A DNA stretch of 64,000 bases from Theocolax elegans. Its lineage: Eukaryota > Arthropoda > Insecta > Hymenoptera > Cerocephalidae. Positions 1 through 14,200 of this stretch are shown here, piece by piece; positions within the stretch are counted from its first letter, which is position 1; each line of letters begins with the position of its first letter. Both the position numbers and the translations under genes were made by a program. Under the pieces are notes generated by a model that saw only the letters and a program-made list of their open reading frames with translations, searched no databases and had not been told where the DNA came from. The stretch is taken from assembly GCA_026168455.1 (NCBI GenBank), contig CM047430.1:74453006-74517005 (forward strand), given 5' to 3'.

Positions 1-3000
1 CGTTTGCACCTTGACTGCAATCGTTTGCACCTTGATTGCAACCGTTTGCACATTGACTGCAATCGTTTGCATATTGATTGCAATCGTTTACACCTTGATT
101 GCAACCGATTGCACATTGATTGCAATCGTTTGCACCTGATAGAGTCGTTTTCACATTGATTGCAACCGATTGCACATTGATTGCAATCGTTTGCACATTG
201 ATTGCAATCGTTTGCACCTTGATTGCAATCGTTTGCACCTTAAAAGCAATCGTTTGAACATTGATTGCAATCGTTTGAACATTGATTGCAATCGTTTGCA
301 CATTGATTGCAATCGTTTGCACCTTGATTGCAATCGTGTGCACCTTGATTGCAATCGTTTGTATCTTAAAAGCAAACGTTTGCACATTGATTGCAATCGT
401 TTTCACATTGATTGCAATCGTTTGCACCTTGATTGCAATCGTGTGCACCTTGATTGCAATCGTTTGTATCTTAAAAGCAAACGTTTGCACATTGATTGCA
501 ATCGTTTTCACATTGATTGCAATCGTTTGCACTTGATCGCAATCATTTGCACCTTGACTGCAATCTTTTGCACCTTGATAGCAATCGTTTGCACCTTAAT
601 AGGATCGTTTGCACATTGATTGCAATCGTTTGCACATTGTTTGCAATTTTTTGCACCTTGATTGCAATCGTTTGAACATTGATTGCAATCGTTTGCACAT
701 TGATTGCAATCGTTTGCACCTTGATTGCAATCGTGTGCACCTTGATTGCAATCGTTAGTATCTTAAAAGCAACGTTTGCACATTGATTGCAATCGTTTTC
801 ACATTGATTGCAATCGTTTGCACCTTGATCGCAATCATTTGCACCTTGACTGCAATCTTTTGCACCTTGATAGCAATCGTTTGCACCTTAATAGGATCGT
901 TTGCACATTGATTGCAATCGTTTGCACATTGTTTGCAATTTTTTGCACCTTGATTGCAAACGTTTGCACATTGATTGCAATCGTTTGCACATTGATTGCA
1001 TCGTTTGCACATTGACTGCAATCGTTTGCATATTGATTGCAATCGTTTGCACAGTGATTGCAATCGTTTGCACCTTGATTGCAATCGTTTGCACCTTGAT
1101 AGCGTCGTATTCACATTGATAGCAATTGTTTGCCCTTTGATTGCAACTGTTTGCACCTAGATTGCAATCATTTGCACCTTGACTGCAATCTTTTGCACCT
1201 TGATAGCAATCGTTTGCACCTTGATAGCATCGTTTGAACATTGATTGCAATCGTTTGCATATTGATTGCAATCGTTTGCACCTTGATAGCATCGTTTTCA
1301 CATTGATAGCAATCGTTTGCACATTGATTGCAATCGTTTGCACCTTAATAGCAATTGTTTGCACCTTGATGGCAATCGTTTGCACCTTGATAGCGTCGTT
1401 TTCAAATTGATAGCAATCGTTTGCACTTTGATTGCAACTGTTTGCACCTAGATTGCAATCATTTGCACCTTGACTGCAATCTTTTGCACCTTGATAGCAA
1501 TCGTTTGCACCTTGATAGCATCGTTTGCACATTGATTGCAATCGTTTGCATTGATTGCAATTGTTTGCACCTTGATTGCAAACGTTTGCACATTGATTGC
1601 AATCGTTTGCACATTGATTGCAATCGTTTGCACATTGACTGCAATCGTTTGCATATTGATTGCAATCGTTTGCACCTTTATAGCATCGTTTTCACATTGA
1701 TAGCAATCGTTTGCACATTGATTGCAATCGTTGCACCTTAAAAGCAATCGTTTGCACCTTGATAGCATCGTTTGCACATTGATTGCATCCGTTTGCACCT
1801 TGATTGCAATCGTTTGCACATTAATTGCAATCGTTTACACATTAATTGCAATCGTTTGCACATTGATTGCAATCGTTTGCACATTGATTGCAATCGTTTG
1901 CACCTTGATTGCAATCGTGTGCACCTTGATTGCAATCGTTTGTATCTTAAAAGCAAACGTTTGCACATTGATTGCAATCGTTTGCACCTTGATTGCAATC
2001 GTTGCACCTTGATTGCAATCGATGTATCTTAAAAGCAAACGTTTGCACCTTGATTGCAATCGTTTGCAAATTGATTGCAATCGTTTGCACCTTGACTGCA
2101 ATCGTTTGCACCTTAAAAGCAATCGTTTGCACATTGATTGCAATTGTTTGCACCTAGATTGCAATCATTTGCACCTTGACTGCATTCGTTTGCACATTGA
2201 TTGCAATCGTTTGCATATTGATTGCAATCGATTGCACCTTTATAGCATCGTTTTCACATTGATAGCAATCGTTTGCACATTGATTGCAATCGTTTGCACC
2301 TTGATTGCAATCGTTTGCACCTTGACTGCAATCGTTTGCACCTTAAAAGCAATCGTTTGCACATTGATTGTAATTGTTTGCACCTAGATTGCAATCATTT
2401 GCACCTTGACTGCATTCGTTTGCACATTGATTGCAATCGTTTGCATATTGATTGCAATTGATTGCACCTTTATAGCATCGTTTTCACATTGATAGCAATC
2501 GTTTGCACATTGATTGCAATCGTTTGCACATTGATTGCAATCGTTTGCACCTTGATTGCAATCGTTTGCACCTAAAAGCAATCGTTTGCACCTTGATTGC
2601 AACCGTTTGCATTGATTGCATTCGTTTGCACATTGATTGCAATCGTTTGCACCTTGATTGCATTCGTTTGCACATTGAGAGCAATCGTTTGCACCTGATT
2701 GCAATCGTTTGCACCTTGATCGCAATCATTTGCACCTTGACTGCAACGTTTGCACCTTGATAGCAATCGTTTGCACCTTAAAAGCAATCGTTTGCACATT
2801 GATTGCAATTGTTTGCACCTTGATTGCATCGTTTGCACATTGATTGCAATCGTTTGCACATTAATTGCAATCGTTTACACATTAATTGCAATCGTTTGCA
2901 CATTGATTGCAATCGTTGCACATTGATTGCAATCGTTTGCACCTTGATTGCAATCGTGTGCACCTTGATTGCAATCGTTTGTATCTTAAAAGCAAACGTT

Positions 3001-5270
3001 TGCACATTGATTGCATCGTTGCACCTTGATTGCAATCGTTTGCATATTGATGCAATCGTTTGCACCGTGATTGCAATCGTTGCACATTGATTGCAATCGT
3101 TTGCACCTTGATTGCAATCGTTTGCACCTTGATATCAATCGTTTGCACCTTAAAAGCAATCGTTTGCACATTGATTGCAATTTTTTGCACATTGATTGCA
3201 TCCGTTTGCACATTGATTGCAATCGTTTGCACATTAATTGCAATTGTTTGCACCTTGATTGCAACGTTTGCACCTTGACTGCAATCGTTTGCACCTTGAT
3301 TGCAACCGTTGCACATTGACTGCAATCGTTTGCATATTGATTGCAATCGTTTACACCTTGATTGCAACCGATTGCACATTGATTGCAATCGTTTGCACCT
3401 TGATAGAGTCGTTTTCACATTGATTGCAACCGATTGCACATTGATTGCAATCGTTTGCACATTGATTGCAATCGTTTGCACCTTGATTGCAATCGTTTGC
3501 ACCTTAAAAGCAATCGTTTGAACATTGATTGCAATCGTTTGAACATTGATTGCAATCGTTTGCACATTGATTGCAATCGTTTGCACCTTGATTGCAATCG
3601 TGTGCACCTTGATTGCAATCGTTTGTATCTTAAAAGCAAACGTTTGCACATTGATTGCAATCGTTTTCACATTGATTGCAATCGTTTGCACCTTGATTGC
3701 AATCGTGTGCACCTTGATTGCAATCGTTGTATCTTAAAAGCAAACGTTTGCACATTGATTGCAATCGTTTTCACATTGATTGCAATCGTTTGCACTTGAT
3801 CGCAATCATTTGCACCTTGACTGCAATCTTTTGCACCTTGATAGCAATCGTTTGCACCTTAATAGGATCGTTTGCACATTGATTGCAATCGTTTGCACAT
3901 TGTTTGCAATTTTTTGCACCTTGATTGCAATCGTTTGAACATTGATTGCAATCGTTTGCACATTGATTGCAATCGTTTGCACCTTGATTGCAATCGTGTG
4001 CACCTTGATTGCAATCGTTAGTATCTTAAAAGCAAACGTTTGCACATTGATTGCAATCGTTTTCACATTGATTGCAATCGTTTGCACCTTGATCGCAATC
4101 ATTTGCACCTTGACTGCAATCTTTTGCACCTTGATAGCATCGTTTGCACCTTAATAGGATCGTTTGCACATTGATTGCAATCGTTTGCACATTGTGTGCA
4201 ATTTTTTGCACCTTGATTGCAAACGTTTGCACATTGATTGCAATCGTTTGCACATTGATTGCAAGCGTTTGCACATTGACTGCAATCGTTTTGCATATTG
4301 ATTGCAATCGTTGCACAGTGATTGCAATCGTTTGCACCTTGATTTCAATCGTTTGCACCGTGATAGCGTCGTATTCACATTGATAGCAATTGTTTGCCCT
4401 TTGAATTGCAACTGTTTGCACCTAGATTGCAATCATTTGCACCTTGACTGCAATCTTTTGCACCTTGATAGCAATCGTTTTGCACCTTGATAGCATCGGT
4501 TTGAACATTGATTGCAATCGTTTGCATATTGAGTGCAATCGGTTTGCCCTTTATAGCATCGTTTTCACATTGATAGCAAGCGTTTGCACATTGATTGCAA
4601 TCGTTTGCACCTTAATAGCAATTGTTTGCACCTTGATGGCAATCGTTTGCACCTTGATAGCGTCGTTTTCACATTGATAGCAATCGTTTGCACTTTGATT
4701 GCAACTGTTTGCACCTAGATTGCAATCATTTGCACCTTGACTGCAATCTTTTGCACCTTGATAGCAATCGTTTGCACCTTGATAGGCAATCGTTTGCACA
4801 TTGATTGCAATCGTTTGCATATTGATTGCAATTGTTGCACCTTGATTGCAAACGTTTGCACATTGATTGCAATCGTTTGCACATTGATTGCAATCGTTTG
4901 CACATTGACTGCAATCGTTTGCATATTGATTGCAATCGTTTGCACCTTTATAGCATCGTTTTCACATTGATAGCAATCGTTTGCACATTGATTGCAATCG
5001 TTTACACCTTAATAGCAATTGTTTGCACCTTGATAGCATCGTTTGCACATTGATTGCATCCGTTTGCACCTTGATTGCAATCGTTTGCACATTAATTGCA
5101 ATCGTTTACACATTAATTGCAATCGTTTGCACATTGATTGCAATCGTTTGCACATTGATTGCAATCGTTGCACCTTGATTGCAATCGTGTGCACCTTGAT
5201 TGCAATCGTTTGTATCTTAAAAGCAAACGTTTGCACATTGATTGCAATCGTTTGCACCTTGATTGCAATC
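1..5270. repeat. ~3.26-kb duplicated block inside the 21-bp array
   Basis: The order of monomer variants from about position 1 to 2000 recurs about 3264 bp downstream (roughly 3265 to 5270). For example, the variant string starting at 151 is repeated at 3415, including the rare monomers GAACATTG and GTGTGCACC and the doubled CTTAAAAGCAAACG block; the copies differ by a few single-base indels. This is a segmental duplication of array DNA, distinct from the 2.55-kb unit further right. Confidence 0.8.
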
Positions 5271-8200
5271 GTGTGCACCTTGATTGCAATCGATTGTATC
5301 TTAAAAGCAAACGTTTGCACCTTGATTGCAATCGTTTGCAAATTGATTGCAATCGTTTGCACCTTGACTGCAATCGTTTGCACCTTAAAAGCAATCGTTT
5401 GCACATTGATTGCAATTGTTTGCACCTAGATTGCAATCATTTGCACCTTGACTGCATTCGTTTGCACATTGATTGCAATCGTTTGCATATTGATTGCAAT
5501 CGATTGCACCTTTATAGCATCGTTTTCACATTGATAGCAATCGTTTGCACATTGATTGCAATCGTTTGCACCTTGATTGCAATCGTTTGCACCTTGATAG
5601 CCAATCGTTTGCACCTTAAAAGCAATCGTTTGCACATTGATGCAATTGTTTGCACCTAGATTGCAATCATTTGCACCTTGGACTGCATTCGTTTGCACAT
5701 TGATTGCAATCGTTTGCATATTGATGCAATCGATTGCACCTTATAGCATAGTTTTCACATGATAGCAATCATTTGCACATTGTTGCCATCGTTTGCACCT
5801 TGATTGCAATCGTTCTTGCACCTAAAGCAATCGTCTGCACCCTTGATTGCAACCGTTTGCATATGATTGCATTCGTATGCCACATTGATTGCAATCGTTT
5901 GCACCTGATTGCAACGTTTGCACATTGATTGCATCGTTTGCACCGTGATTGCCAATCGTTCTGCACATTGATTGCAATCGTTTGCACCTTGATTGCAATC
6001 GTTTGCCACCTTGATATCAATCGTTTGCCACCTTAAAAGCAATCGTTTGCACATTGATTGCAATTTTTGCACGTTGATTGCATCCGTTTGCACATTGATT
6101 GCAATCGTTTGCACATGATTGCAATCGTTTACACATTAATTGCAATCGTTTGCACATTGATTGCAATCGTTTGCACATTGATTGCAATCGTTTGCACCTT
6201 GATTGCAATCGTTGCACCTTGATTGCAATCGTTTGTATCTTAAAAGCAAACGTATGCACATTGATTGCAATCGTTTGCACATTGATTGCAATCGTTTGCA
6301 CCTTATCTGCAATCGTTTGCACCTTGATTGCAATCGTTTGCACCTTGATAGCAATCGTTTGCACCTTAAAAGCAATCGTTTGCACATTGATTGCAATTGT
6401 TGCACCTTGATTGCAACGTTTGCACATTGATTGCAATCGTTTGCACATTAATTGCAATCGTTTACACATTAATTGCAATCGTTTGCACATTGATTGCATC
6501 GTTTGCACATGATTGCAATCGTTTGCACCTTGATTGCAATCGTGTGCACCTTGATTGCAATCGTTTGTATCTTAAAAGCAAACGTATGCACATTGATTGC
6601 AATCGTTTGCACATTGATTGCAATCGTTTGCACCTTGACTGCAATCTTTTGCACCTTGATAGCAATCGTTGCACCTTGATACATCGTTTGCACATGATTG
6701 CAATCGTTTGCACATTGATTGCAATTGTTGCACCTTGATTGCAAACGTTTGCACATTGATTGCAATCGTTTGCACATTGATTGCAATCGTTTGCACATTG
6801 ACTGCAATCGTTGCATATTGATTGCAATCATTTGCACATTGATGCAATCGTTTGCACCTTGATTGCAATCGTGTGCACCTTGATTGCAATCGTTGTATCT
6901 TAAAAGCAAACGTTTGCACATTGATTGCAATCGTTTGCACATTGATTGCAATCGTTTGCACCTTGATTGCATCGTTTGCACCTTGACTGCAATCTTTTGC
7001 ACCTTGATAGCAATCGTTTGCACCTTGATAGCATCGTTTGCACATTGATTGCAATCGTTTGCATTGATTGCAATTTTTGGCACCTTGATTGCAAACGTTT
7101 GCACATTGATTGCAATCGTTTGCACATTGATTGCAATCGTTTGCACATTGACTGCAATCGTTTGCATATTGATTGCAATCGTTGCACATTGATTGCAATC
7201 GTTTGCACCTTGATTGCAATCGTTTGCCACCTTGATAGCGTCGTATTCACATTGATAGCAATTGTTTGCCCTTTGATTGCAACTGTTTGCACCTAGATTG
7301 CAATCATTTGCACCTTGACTGCAATCTTTTGCACCTTGATAGCAATCGTTTGCACCTTGATAGCATCGTTTGAACATTGATTGCAATCGTTTGCATATTG
7401 ATTGCAATCGTTTGCACCTTTATAGCATCGTTTTCACATTGATAGCAATCGTTTGCACATTGATTGCAATCGTTTGCACCTTAATAGCAATTGTTTGCAC
7501 CTTGATGGCAATCGTTTGCACCTGATAGCGTCGTTTTCAAATTGATAGCAATCGTTTGCACTTTGATTGCAACTGTTTGCACCTAGATTGCAATCATTTG
7601 CACCTTGACTGCAATCTTTTGCACCTTGATAGCAATCGTTGCACCTTGATAGCATCGTTTGCACATTGATTGCAATCGTTTGCATATTGATTGCAATTGT
7701 TTGCACCTTGATTGCAAACGTTTGCACATTGATTGCAATCGTTTGCACATTGATTGCAATCGTTTGCACATTGACTGCAATCGTTTGCATATTGATTGCA
7801 ATTGTTTGCACCTTTATAGCATCGTTTTCACATTGATAGCAATCGTTTGCACATTGATTGCAATCGTTTACACCTTAATAGCAATTGTTTTGCACCTTGA
7901 TAGCATCGTTTGCACATTGATTGCATCCGTTTGCACCTTGATTGCAATCGTTTGCACATTAATTGCAATCGTTTACACATTAATTGTCAATCGTTTGCAC
8001 ATGATTGCAATCGTTCTTGCAATCGATTGTATCTTAAAAGCAACGTTGCACATTGATTGCAATCGTTTGCACCTTGATTGCAATCGTGTGCACCTTGATT
8101 GCAATCGATTGTATCTTAAAAGCAAACGTTTGCACCTTGATTGCAATCGTTTGCAAATTGATTGCAATCGTTTGCACCTTGACTGCAATCGTTTGCACCT

Positions 8201-11200
8201 TAAAAGCATCGTTTGCACATTGATTGCAATTGTTTGCACCTAGATTGCAATCATTTGCACCTTGACTGCATTCGTTTGCACATTGATTGCAATCGTTTGC
8301 ATATTGATTGCAATCGATTGCACCTTTATAGCATCGTTTTCACATTGATAGCAATCGTTTTGCACATTGATTGCAATCGTTTGCACCTTGATTGCAATCG
8401 TTTGCACCTTGACTGCAATCGTTTGCACCTTAAAAGCAATCGTTTGCACATTGATTGTAATTGTTTGCACCTAGATTGCAATCATTTGCACCTTGACTGC
8501 ATTCGTTTGCACATTGATTGCAATCGTTTGCATATTGATTGCAATTGATTGCACCTTATAGCATCGTTTCACATTGATAGCATCGTTTGCACATTGATTG
8601 CAATCGTTTGCACATTGAGTGCAATCGTTTGCACCTTGATTGCAATCGTTTGCACCTTAAAACAATCGTTTGCACATTGATTGCAACCGTTTGCATATGA
8701 TTGCATTCGTTTGCACATTGATTGCAATCGTTTGCACCTTGATTGCATTCGTTTGCACATTGAGAGCAATCGTTGCACCTGGATTGCAATCATTTGCACC
8801 TTATCTGCATCGTTTGCACCTTGATTGCAATCGTTTGCACCTTGATAGCAATCGTTTGCACCTTAAAAGCAATCGTTTGCACATTGATTGCAATTGTTTG
8901 CACGTTGATTGCATCCGTTTGCACATTGATTGCATCGTTTGCACATTAATTGGCAATCGTTTACACATAATTGCAATCGTTTGCACATTGATTGCAATCG
9001 TTTGCACATTGATTGCAATCGTTTGCACCTTGATTGCAATCGTGTGCACCTTGATTGCAATCGTTTGTATCTTAAAAGCAAACGTATGCACATTGATTGC
9101 AATCGTTTGCACATTGATTGCAATCGTTTGCACCTTGACTGCAATCTTTGCACCTTGATAGCAATCGTTTGCACCTTGATACATCGTTTGCACATTGATT
9201 GCAATCGTTTGCACATTGATTGCAATTGTTTGCACCTTGATTGCAAACGTTTGCACATTGATTGCAATCGTTTGCACATTGATTGCAATCGTTTGCACAT
9301 TGACTGCAATCGTTTGCATATTGATTGCAATCATTTGCACATTGATTGCAATCGTTTGCACCTTGATTGCAATCGTGTGCACCTTGATTGCAATCGTTGT
9401 ATCTTAAAAGCAAACGTTTGCACATTGATTGCAATCGTTTGCACATTGATTGCAATCGTTTGCACCTTGATTGCAATCATTTGCACCTTGACTGCAATCT
9501 TTTGCACCTTGATAGCAATCGTTTGCACCTTGATAGCATCGTTTGCACATTGATTGCAATCGTTTGCACATTGTTTGCAATTTTTTGCACCTTGATTGCA
9601 AACGTTTGCACATTGATTGCAATCGTTTGCACATTGATTGCAATCGTTTGCACATTGACTGCAATCGTTTGCATATTGATTGCAATCGTTTGCACAGTGA
9701 TTGCAATCGTTTGCACCTTGATTGCAATCGTTTGCACCTTGATAGCGTCGTATTCACATTGATAGCAATTGTTTGCCCTTTGATTGCAACTGTTTGCACC
9801 TAGATTGCAATCATTTGCACCTTGACTGCAATCTTTTGCACCTTGATAGCAATCGTTTGCACCTTGATAGCATCGTTTGAACATTGATTGCAATCGTTTG
9901 CATATTGATTGCAATCGTTTGCACCTTTATAGCATCGTTTTCACATTGATAGCAATCGTTTGCACATTGATTGCAATCGTTTGCACCTTAATAGCAATTG
10001 TTTGCACCTTGATGGCAATCGTTTGCACCTTGATAGCGTCGTTTTCAAATTGATAGCAATCGTTTGCACTTTGATTGCAACTGTTTGCACCTAGATTGCA
10101 ATCATTTGCACCTTGACTGCAATCTTTTGCACCTTGATAGCAATCGTTTGCACCTTGATAGCATCGTTTGCACATTGATTGCAATCGTTTGCATATTGAT
10201 TGCAATTGTTTGCACCTTGATTGCAAACGTTTGCACATTGATTGCAATCGTTTGCACATTGATTGCAATCGTTTGCACATTGACTGCAATCGTTTGCATA
10301 TTGATTGCAATCGTTTGCACCTTTATAGCATCGTTTTCACATTGATAGCAATCGTTTGCACATTGATTGCAATCGTTTACACCTTAATAGCAATTGTTTG
10401 CACCTTGATAGCATCGTTTGCACATTGATTGCATCCGTTTGCACCTTGATTGCAATCGTTTGCACATTAATTGCAATCGTTTACACATTAATTGCAATCG
10501 TTTGCACATTGATTGCAATCGTTTGCACATTGATTGCAATCGTTTGCACCTTGATTGCAATCGTGTGCACCTTGATTGCAATCGTTTGTATCTTAAAAGC
10601 AAACGTTTGCACATTGATTGCAATCGTTTGCACCTTGATTGCAATCGTGTGCACCTTGATTGCAATCGATTGTATCTTAAAAGCAAACGTTTGCACCTTG
10701 ATTGCAATCGTTTGCAAATTGATTGCAATCGTTTGCACCTTGACTGCAATCGTTTGCACCTTAAAAGCAATCGTTTGCACATTGATTGCAATTGTTTGCA
10801 CCTAGATTGCAATCATTTGCACCTTGACTGCATTCGTTTGCACATTGATTGCAATCGTTTGCATATTGATTGCAATCGATTGCACCTTTATAGCATCGTT
10901 TTCACATTGATAGCAATCGTTTGCACATTGATTGCAATCGTTTGCACCTTGATTGCAATCGTTTGCACCTTGACTGCAATCGTTTGCACCTTAAAAGCAA
11001 TCGTTTGCACATTGATTGTAATTGTTTGCACCTAGATTGCAATCATTTGCACCTTGACTGCATTCGTTTGCACATTGATTGCAATCGTTTGCATATTGAT
11101 TGCAATTGATTGCACCTTTATAGCATCGTTTTCACATTGATAGCAATCGTTTGCACATTGATTGCAATCGTTTGCACATTGATTGCAATCGTTTGCACCT

Positions 11201-14200
11201 TGATTGCAATCGTTTGCACCTTAAAAGCAATCGTTTGCACCTTGATTGCAACCGTTTGCATATTGATTGCATTCGTTTGCACATTGATTGCAATCGTTTG
11301 CACCTTGATTGCATTCGTTTGCACATTGAGAGCAATCGTTTGCACCTGGATTGCAATCATTTGCACCTTATCTGCAATCGTTTGCACCTTGATTGCAATC
11401 GTTTGCACCTTGATAGCAATCGTTTGCACCTTAAAAGCAATCGTTTGCACATTGATTGCAATTGTTTGCACGTTGATTGCATCCGTTTGCACATTGATTG
11501 CAATCGTTTGCACATTAATTGCAATCGTTTACACATTAATTGCAATCGTTTGCACATTGATTGCAATCGTTTGCACATTGATTGCAATCGTTTGCACCTT
11601 GATTGCAATCGTGTGCACCTTGATTGCAATCGTTTGTATCTTAAAAGCAAACGTATGCACATTGATTGCAATCGTTTGCACATTGATTGCAATCGTTTGC
11701 ACCTTGACTGCAATCTTTTGCACCTTGATAGCAATCGTTTGCACCTTGATACATCGTTTGCACATTGATTGCAATCGTTTGCACATTGATTGCAATTGTT
11801 TGCACCTTGATTGCAAACGTTTGCACATTGATTGCAATCGTTTGCACATTGATTGCAATCGTTTGCACATTGACTGCAATCGTTTGCATATTGATTGCAA
11901 TCATTTGCACATTGATTGCAATCGTTTGCACCTTGATTGCAATCGTGTGCACCTTGATTGCAATCGTTTGTATCTTAAAAGCAAACGTTTGCACATTGAT
12001 TGCAATCGTTTGCACATTGATTGCAATCGTTTGCACCTTGATTGCAATCATTTGCACCTTGACTGCAATCTTTTGCACCTTGATAGCAATCGTTTGCACC
12101 TTGATAGCATCGTTTGCACATTGATTGCAATCGTTTGCACATTGATTGCAATTGTTTGCACCTTGATTGCAAACGTTTGCACATTGATTGCAATCGTTTG
12201 CACATTGATTGCAATCGTTTGCACATTGACTGCAATCGTTTGCACATTGATTGCAATCGTTTGCACATTGATTGCAATCGTTTGCACCTTGATTGCAATC
12301 GTTTGCACCTTGATAGCGTCGTATTCACATTGATAGCAATCGTTTGCACTTTGATTGCAACTGTTTGCACCTAGATTGCAATCATTTGCACCTTGACTGC
12401 AATCTTTTGCACCTTGATAGCAATCGTTTGCACCTAGATAGCATTGTTTGCACATTGATTGCAATCGTTTGCACATTGATTGCAATTGTTTGCACCTTGA
12501 TTGCAAACGTTTGCACATTGATTGCAATCGTTTGCACATTGATTGCAATCGTTTGCATATTGATTGCAATCGTTTGCACCTTGATAGCGTCGTTTTCACA
12601 TTGATAGCAATCGTTTGCACTTTGATTGCAACTGTTTGCACCTAGATTGCAATCATTTGCACCTTGACTGCAATCTTTTGCACCTTGATAGCAATCGTTT
12701 GCACCTTGATAGCATCGTTTGCACATTAATTGCAATCGTTTGCACATTGATTGCAATTGTTTGCACCTTGATTGCAAACGTTTGCACATTGATTGCAATC
12801 GTTTGCACATTGATTGCAATCGTTTGCACATTGACTGCAATCGTTTGCATATTGATTGCAATCGTTTGCACCTTTATAGCATCGTTTTCACATTGATAGC
12901 AATCGTTTGCACATTGATTGCAATCGTTTACACCTTAATAGCAATTGTTTGCACCTTGATAGCATCGTTTGCACATTGATTGCATCCGTTTGCACCTTGA
13001 TTGCAATCGTTTGCACATTAATTGCAATCGTTTACACATTAATTGCAATCGTTTGCACATTGATTGCAATCGTTTGCACATTGATTGCAATCGTTTGCAC
13101 CTTGATTGCAATCGTGTGCACCTTGATTGCAATCGTTTGTATCTTAAAAGCAAACGTTTGCACATTGATTGCAATCGTTTGCACCTTGATTGCAATCGTG
13201 TGCACCTTGATTGCAATCGATTGTATCTTAAAGCAAACGTTTGCACCTTGATTGCAATCGTTTGCAAATTGATTGCAATCGTTTGCACCTTGACTGCAAT
13301 CGTTTGCACCTTAAAAGCAATCGTTTGCACATTGATTGCAATTGTTTGCACCTAGATTGCAATCATTTGCACCTTGACTGCATTCGTTTGCACATTGATT
13401 GCAATCGTTTGCATATTGATTGCAATCGATTGCACCTTTATAGCATCGTTTTCACATTGATAGCAATCGTTTGCACATTGATTGCAATCGTTTGCACCTT
13501 GATTGCAATCGTTTGCACCTTGACTGCAATCGTTTGCACCTTAAAAGCAATCGTTTGCACATTGATTGTAATTGTTTGCACCTAGATTGCAATCATTTGC
13601 ACCTTGACTGCATTCGTTTGCACATTGATTGCAATCGTTTGCATATTGATTGCAATTGATTGCACCTTTATAGCATCGTTTTCACATTGATAGCAATCGT
13701 TTGCACATTGATTGCAATCGTTTGCACATTGATTGCAATCGTTTGCACCTTGATTGCAATCGTTTGCACCTTAAAAGCAATCGTTTGCACCTTGATTGCA
13801 ACCGTTTGCATATTGATTGCATTCGTTTGCACATTGATTGCAATCGTTTGCACCTTGATTGCATTCGTTTGCACATTGAGAGCAATCGTTTGCACCTGGA
13901 TTGCAATCATTTGCACCTTATCTGCAATCGTTTGCACCTTGATTGCAATCGTTTGCACCTTGATAGCAATCGTTTGCACCTTAAAAGCAATCGTTTGCAC
14001 ATTGATTGCAATTGTTTGCACGTTGATTGCATCCGTTTGCACATTGATTGCAATCGTTTGCACATTAATTGCAATCGTTTACACATTAATTGCAATCGTT
14101 TGCACATTGATTGCAATCGTTTGCACATTGATTGCAATCGTTTGCACCTTGATTGCAATCGTGTGCACCTTGATTGCAATCGTTTGTATCTTAAAGCAAA

